64,000 bases of DNA from the NCBI RefSeq assembly GCF_032380655.1, contig NZ_JAWDIY010000008.1, positions 137,036 to 201,035 of the forward strand, in the 5' to 3' direction. The notes under the pieces were generated by a model. The model was given only the letters and a program-made list of their open reading frames with translations, searched no databases and was not told where the DNA came from. Positions 61,989 through 64,000 of the stretch are shown piece by piece. The stretch's first letter is position 1. The number at the start of each line of letters is the position of its first letter. The DNA comes from Diplocloster hominis (GTDB lineage: Bacteria; Bacillota; Clostridia; Lachnospirales; Lachnospiraceae). The position numbers were made by a program, and so were the translations under genes.

Positions 61989-63491
61989 ATGGGTGACTAT
62001 ATATTGGAGCTGAAAGATGTGGTAAAGACGTTTGGAGGCGTTCAGGCGCTGAAGGGGGTCAGCTTTCAGCTGAAACCGGGGGAGATACATGCCCTGATGG
62101 GGGAGAATGGAGCTGGAAAATCTACATTTATAAAAGTGATCACCGGTGTGCATCAGCCGGACAGCGGGACTATGCTGTTAGAAGGGGAACAGGTAACCTT
62201 CCGTTCCCCGCTGGAATCCGCCCGTATGGGAATTGCAGCTATTTACCAGCATGTGACCGCATTCCCGGATCTGACGGTGACTGAGAATATATTTATGGGC
62301 CAGGAGATCAAGAACAAGATGGGCTTCTATAACTGGAAGCGTATGAATCAGAAGGCAAAAGAACTGATAGCGCCGCTGAGTCCGGCCCTGGATGTACATA
62401 AGCCCATGTCCGCCCTGTCTGTGGCGGAACAGCAGCTGGTGGAGATCGCCAAAGCCCTGTCCAGAAACGCACGTATCATGATCATGGATGAGCCGACCGC
62501 GTCTTTGACGAACCACGAATGTGAGGAACTCTACCGGATCACCGAGAATCTGCGGGACCAGGGGGTATCCATTATCTTCATTACACATAAGTTCGAGGAC
62601 ATGTACCGGCTGGCCTCCCGGGTTACTGTATTCCGGGATGCGGAGTATATCGGCTGCTGGGATGTGGACCGGATCACGAACCACGACCTGATCTCGAAGA
62701 TGGTAGGACGGGAACTGAACCAGATGTATCCGGTGAAAACCGCGCAGATCGGGGAGGTTATCTTTGCGGTGGAGGGAATATCCAGGGAAGGTTATTTCAA
62801 GGATGTGTCCTTCGACGTCCGCCAGGGAGAGATCGTAGCGCTGACCGGGCTGGTAGGGGCGGGCCGGACCGAAGTTTGCCAGAGTATATTCGGTATCATG
62901 CCCCCGGATACGGGGAGCCTTAAGCTGAACGGACGGGAGATCCATATCCGAAGCCCCAAGGATGCCTTCCGCTACGGGATCGGCATGCTGCCGGAAGACC
63001 GGCAGATCCAGGGGCTGATCAATGAGCTCCCGATCTATCAGAATGTGACTTCAGCCGCTATGGACAAATTTCTGAAATATGGGATTTTAAACGTTGAGCA
63101 GGAAAAAGAAGCGGCACGGGGCTTCTGCCAAAAGATTCAGCTGAAGGCGGAAAGCATCGAGGCCCCGCCCTCCTCCCTGTCCGGCGGGAACCAGCAGAAG
63201 GTGGTATTCGCGAAGCTTCTGGACTGTGACCTGAAAGTGCTGATCCTGGATGAACCGACCAAGGGGATCGATGTGGGGGCCAAATCCTCGATCTATGAGA
63301 TTATGAACGAACTGGCGTCCGGGGGCTATGCGATCATTATGGTCTCATCCGAAATGCCGGAAGTACTGGGCATGGCCGATCGTATCGTGGTGATGAAAGC
63401 CGGCCGGGTGACCGGGACGTTTGAAAAGGGGGAGGCTACCCAGGAAATGATTCTGGAGGCATCTCTGAGGCAGAAGGAGGCGGGCGCATGA
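61989..63491 (+). CDS. Sugar ABC transporter ATP-binding protein (RbsA-type, two NBDs)
   Basis: This 500-aa double-NBD ATPase has Walker A GENGAGKST (38-46), Walker B IMDEPTAS in NBD1, GLVGAGRTE in NBD2, and LSGGNQQKVVFAK with LILDEPTKGIDVG. Its end overlaps the following permease start by 4 nt (ATGA). The importer would feed the aldolase/dehydrogenase operon. Its binding protein and full permease are not in the window. Confidence 0.94.
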   Translation: MGDYILELKDVVKTFGGVQALKGVSFQLKPGEIHALMGENGAGKSTFIKVITGVHQPDSGTMLLEGEQVTFRSPLESARMGIAAIYQHVTAFPDLTVTENIFMGQEIKNKMGFYNWKRMNQKAKELIAPLSPALDVHKPMSALSVAEQQLVEIAKALSRNARIMIMDEPTASLTNHECEELYRITENLRDQGVSIIFITHKFEDMYRLASRVTVFRDAEYIGCWDVDRITNHDLISKMVGRELNQMYPVKTAQIGEVIFAVEGISREGYFKDVSFDVRQGEIVALTGLVGAGRTEVCQSIFGIMPPDTGSLKLNGREIHIRSPKDAFRYGIGMLPEDRQIQGLINELPIYQNVTSAAMDKFLKYGILNVEQEKEAARGFCQKIQLKAESIEAPPSSLSGGNQQKVVFAKLLDCDLKVLILDEPTKGIDVGAKSSIYEIMNELASGGYAIIMVSSEMPEVLGMADRIVVMKAGRVTGTFEKGEATQEMILEASLRQKEAGA

Positions 63492-63898
63492 GAAAGATTA
63501 CAGGGAACAAGAATTTTGGTCTGATGGTAGGTTTGATCGCTCTGCTGATCCTGGCCGCGGTTATTACTCCGGATCTGTATTCTGTAGGATCGCTGATGAA
63601 TATGCTGCGCAATAATTGTGTATTTGTCTTTCTGGCTGTGGGGGAGATGATCGTGATCATCAGCGGGGGGATCGATATCTCCATATCCTGCATCATGGCC
63701 CTGTCGGGATGCGTGTGCTCTCTGCTCCAATTTAACCACCCCCAGGTGCCGGTTTTCCTCTGGCTGATCGTCGCGGTCCTGGTCGGTACGGTATGCGGGA
63801 TGTTTAACGGATTTGTGGTGGGAACTCTAAAAGTCACGCCCATGATTGCCACGCTGGGCACGAATTACATATTCCGGGGACCAATGTCATTTAGTTAA
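63488..63898 (+). pseudogene. Truncated sugar ABC transporter permease (RbsC family)
   Basis: Only 136 residues of a usual ~320 are present. The normal sequence runs through MIVIISGGIDISISCIMALSG and VTPMIATLGTNYIFRG. Then, at about 63,881, it ends in GPMSFS and a stop, with no permease-like sequence afterwards. A bidirectional terminator and a TTGACA motif follow, as at the end of an insertion sequence. If nothing remains of the 3' part beyond the window, the importer is inactive. Confidence 0.75.
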
Positions 63899-63900
63899 GG

Positions 63901-63939
63901 AAAAAGCAGAGAATGTATAAAAATATTCTCTGCTTTTTT
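63901..63939 (+). terminator. Bidirectional terminator at permease truncation
   Basis: AAAAAGCAGAGAAT pairs with ATTCTCTGCTTTTTT around a 10-nt loop. It lies directly after the truncated permease and may be part of the inserted element's end. Confidence 0.85.
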
Positions 63940-64000
63940 GCAAAAACACTTGACATATATCCAAAAATGTGCGGCGAAGCCTCTTAGAAAAATATATTTT

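Overview
The window looks like chromosomal DNA of a gut Lachnospiraceae-type Clostridium (Bacillota). The evidence is AGGAGG-type ribosome binding sites, consensus sigma-A promoters, a BlaI/BlaR1 circuit, YesM/YesN-type two-component systems paired with sugar ABC transporters, a group III phosphofructokinase, and a dnaX-ebfC-recR block. The genus cannot be read from the sequence. A large-genome glycan forager such as Eisenbergiella or Hungatella is only a guess.

Layout. 1-11,001: an AraC-type regulator (cut by the window edge), a type B carboxylesterase, a ribose-family sugar ABC importer with two permeases, a xylose-isomerase-like enzyme and a GH3 glycosidase; together a glycoside-utilisation unit. 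11,010-11,450: a phage-type integrase relic abutting tRNA-Ser(CGA). 11,615-17,012: a PHP-domain (EndoQ-like) nuclease fused to a UvrD-type helicase, then an ECF-like sigma factor with a DUF4179 membrane partner. 17,370-21,029: housekeeping genes pfkA, dnaX, ebfC and recR. 21,030-22,243: a gene-free AT-rich stretch with a 25-bp minisatellite. 22,244-25,619: class D beta-lactamase, BlaR1 and BlaI, with two BlaI-type operators on recognisable promoters. 26,008-35,548 (minus strand): a second sugar ABC importer (YtfQ/R/T/YjfF-like) with two binding proteins and its own kinase and regulator. 35,910-42,484: a CUT1-type importer with another YesM/YesN pair.

42,488-52,839 is a glycan-degradation cluster: two giant GH106-like hydrolases, a BNR/sialidase-fold enzyme, a DapA/NanA-family aldolase, a YhcH protein and a D-2-hydroxyacid dehydrogenase. 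Two arrays of the palindrome GGACATGTCC, six cores each, lie in front of its first and last genes. 52,840-55,234 is a small accessory island: a long perfect RNA hairpin, a 21-bp tandem array, two XRE regulators, a small unknown protein behind a LexA-like box on a fully consensus promoter, and a 57-aa gene. 55,283-63,898 is a sugar or polyol operon (class II aldolase, PfkB kinase, aldo-keto reductase, two MDR dehydrogenases, Fe-dehydrogenase, VOC protein, ABC ATPase). It ends in a permease cut off after about 40% of its length, probably by an element continuing beyond the window.

Overall the window holds several complete carbohydrate uptake and breakdown modules, most with a local regulator. 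The least explained content is non-coding: the palindrome arrays, the 21-, 25- and 12-bp tandem repeats and the long hairpin.
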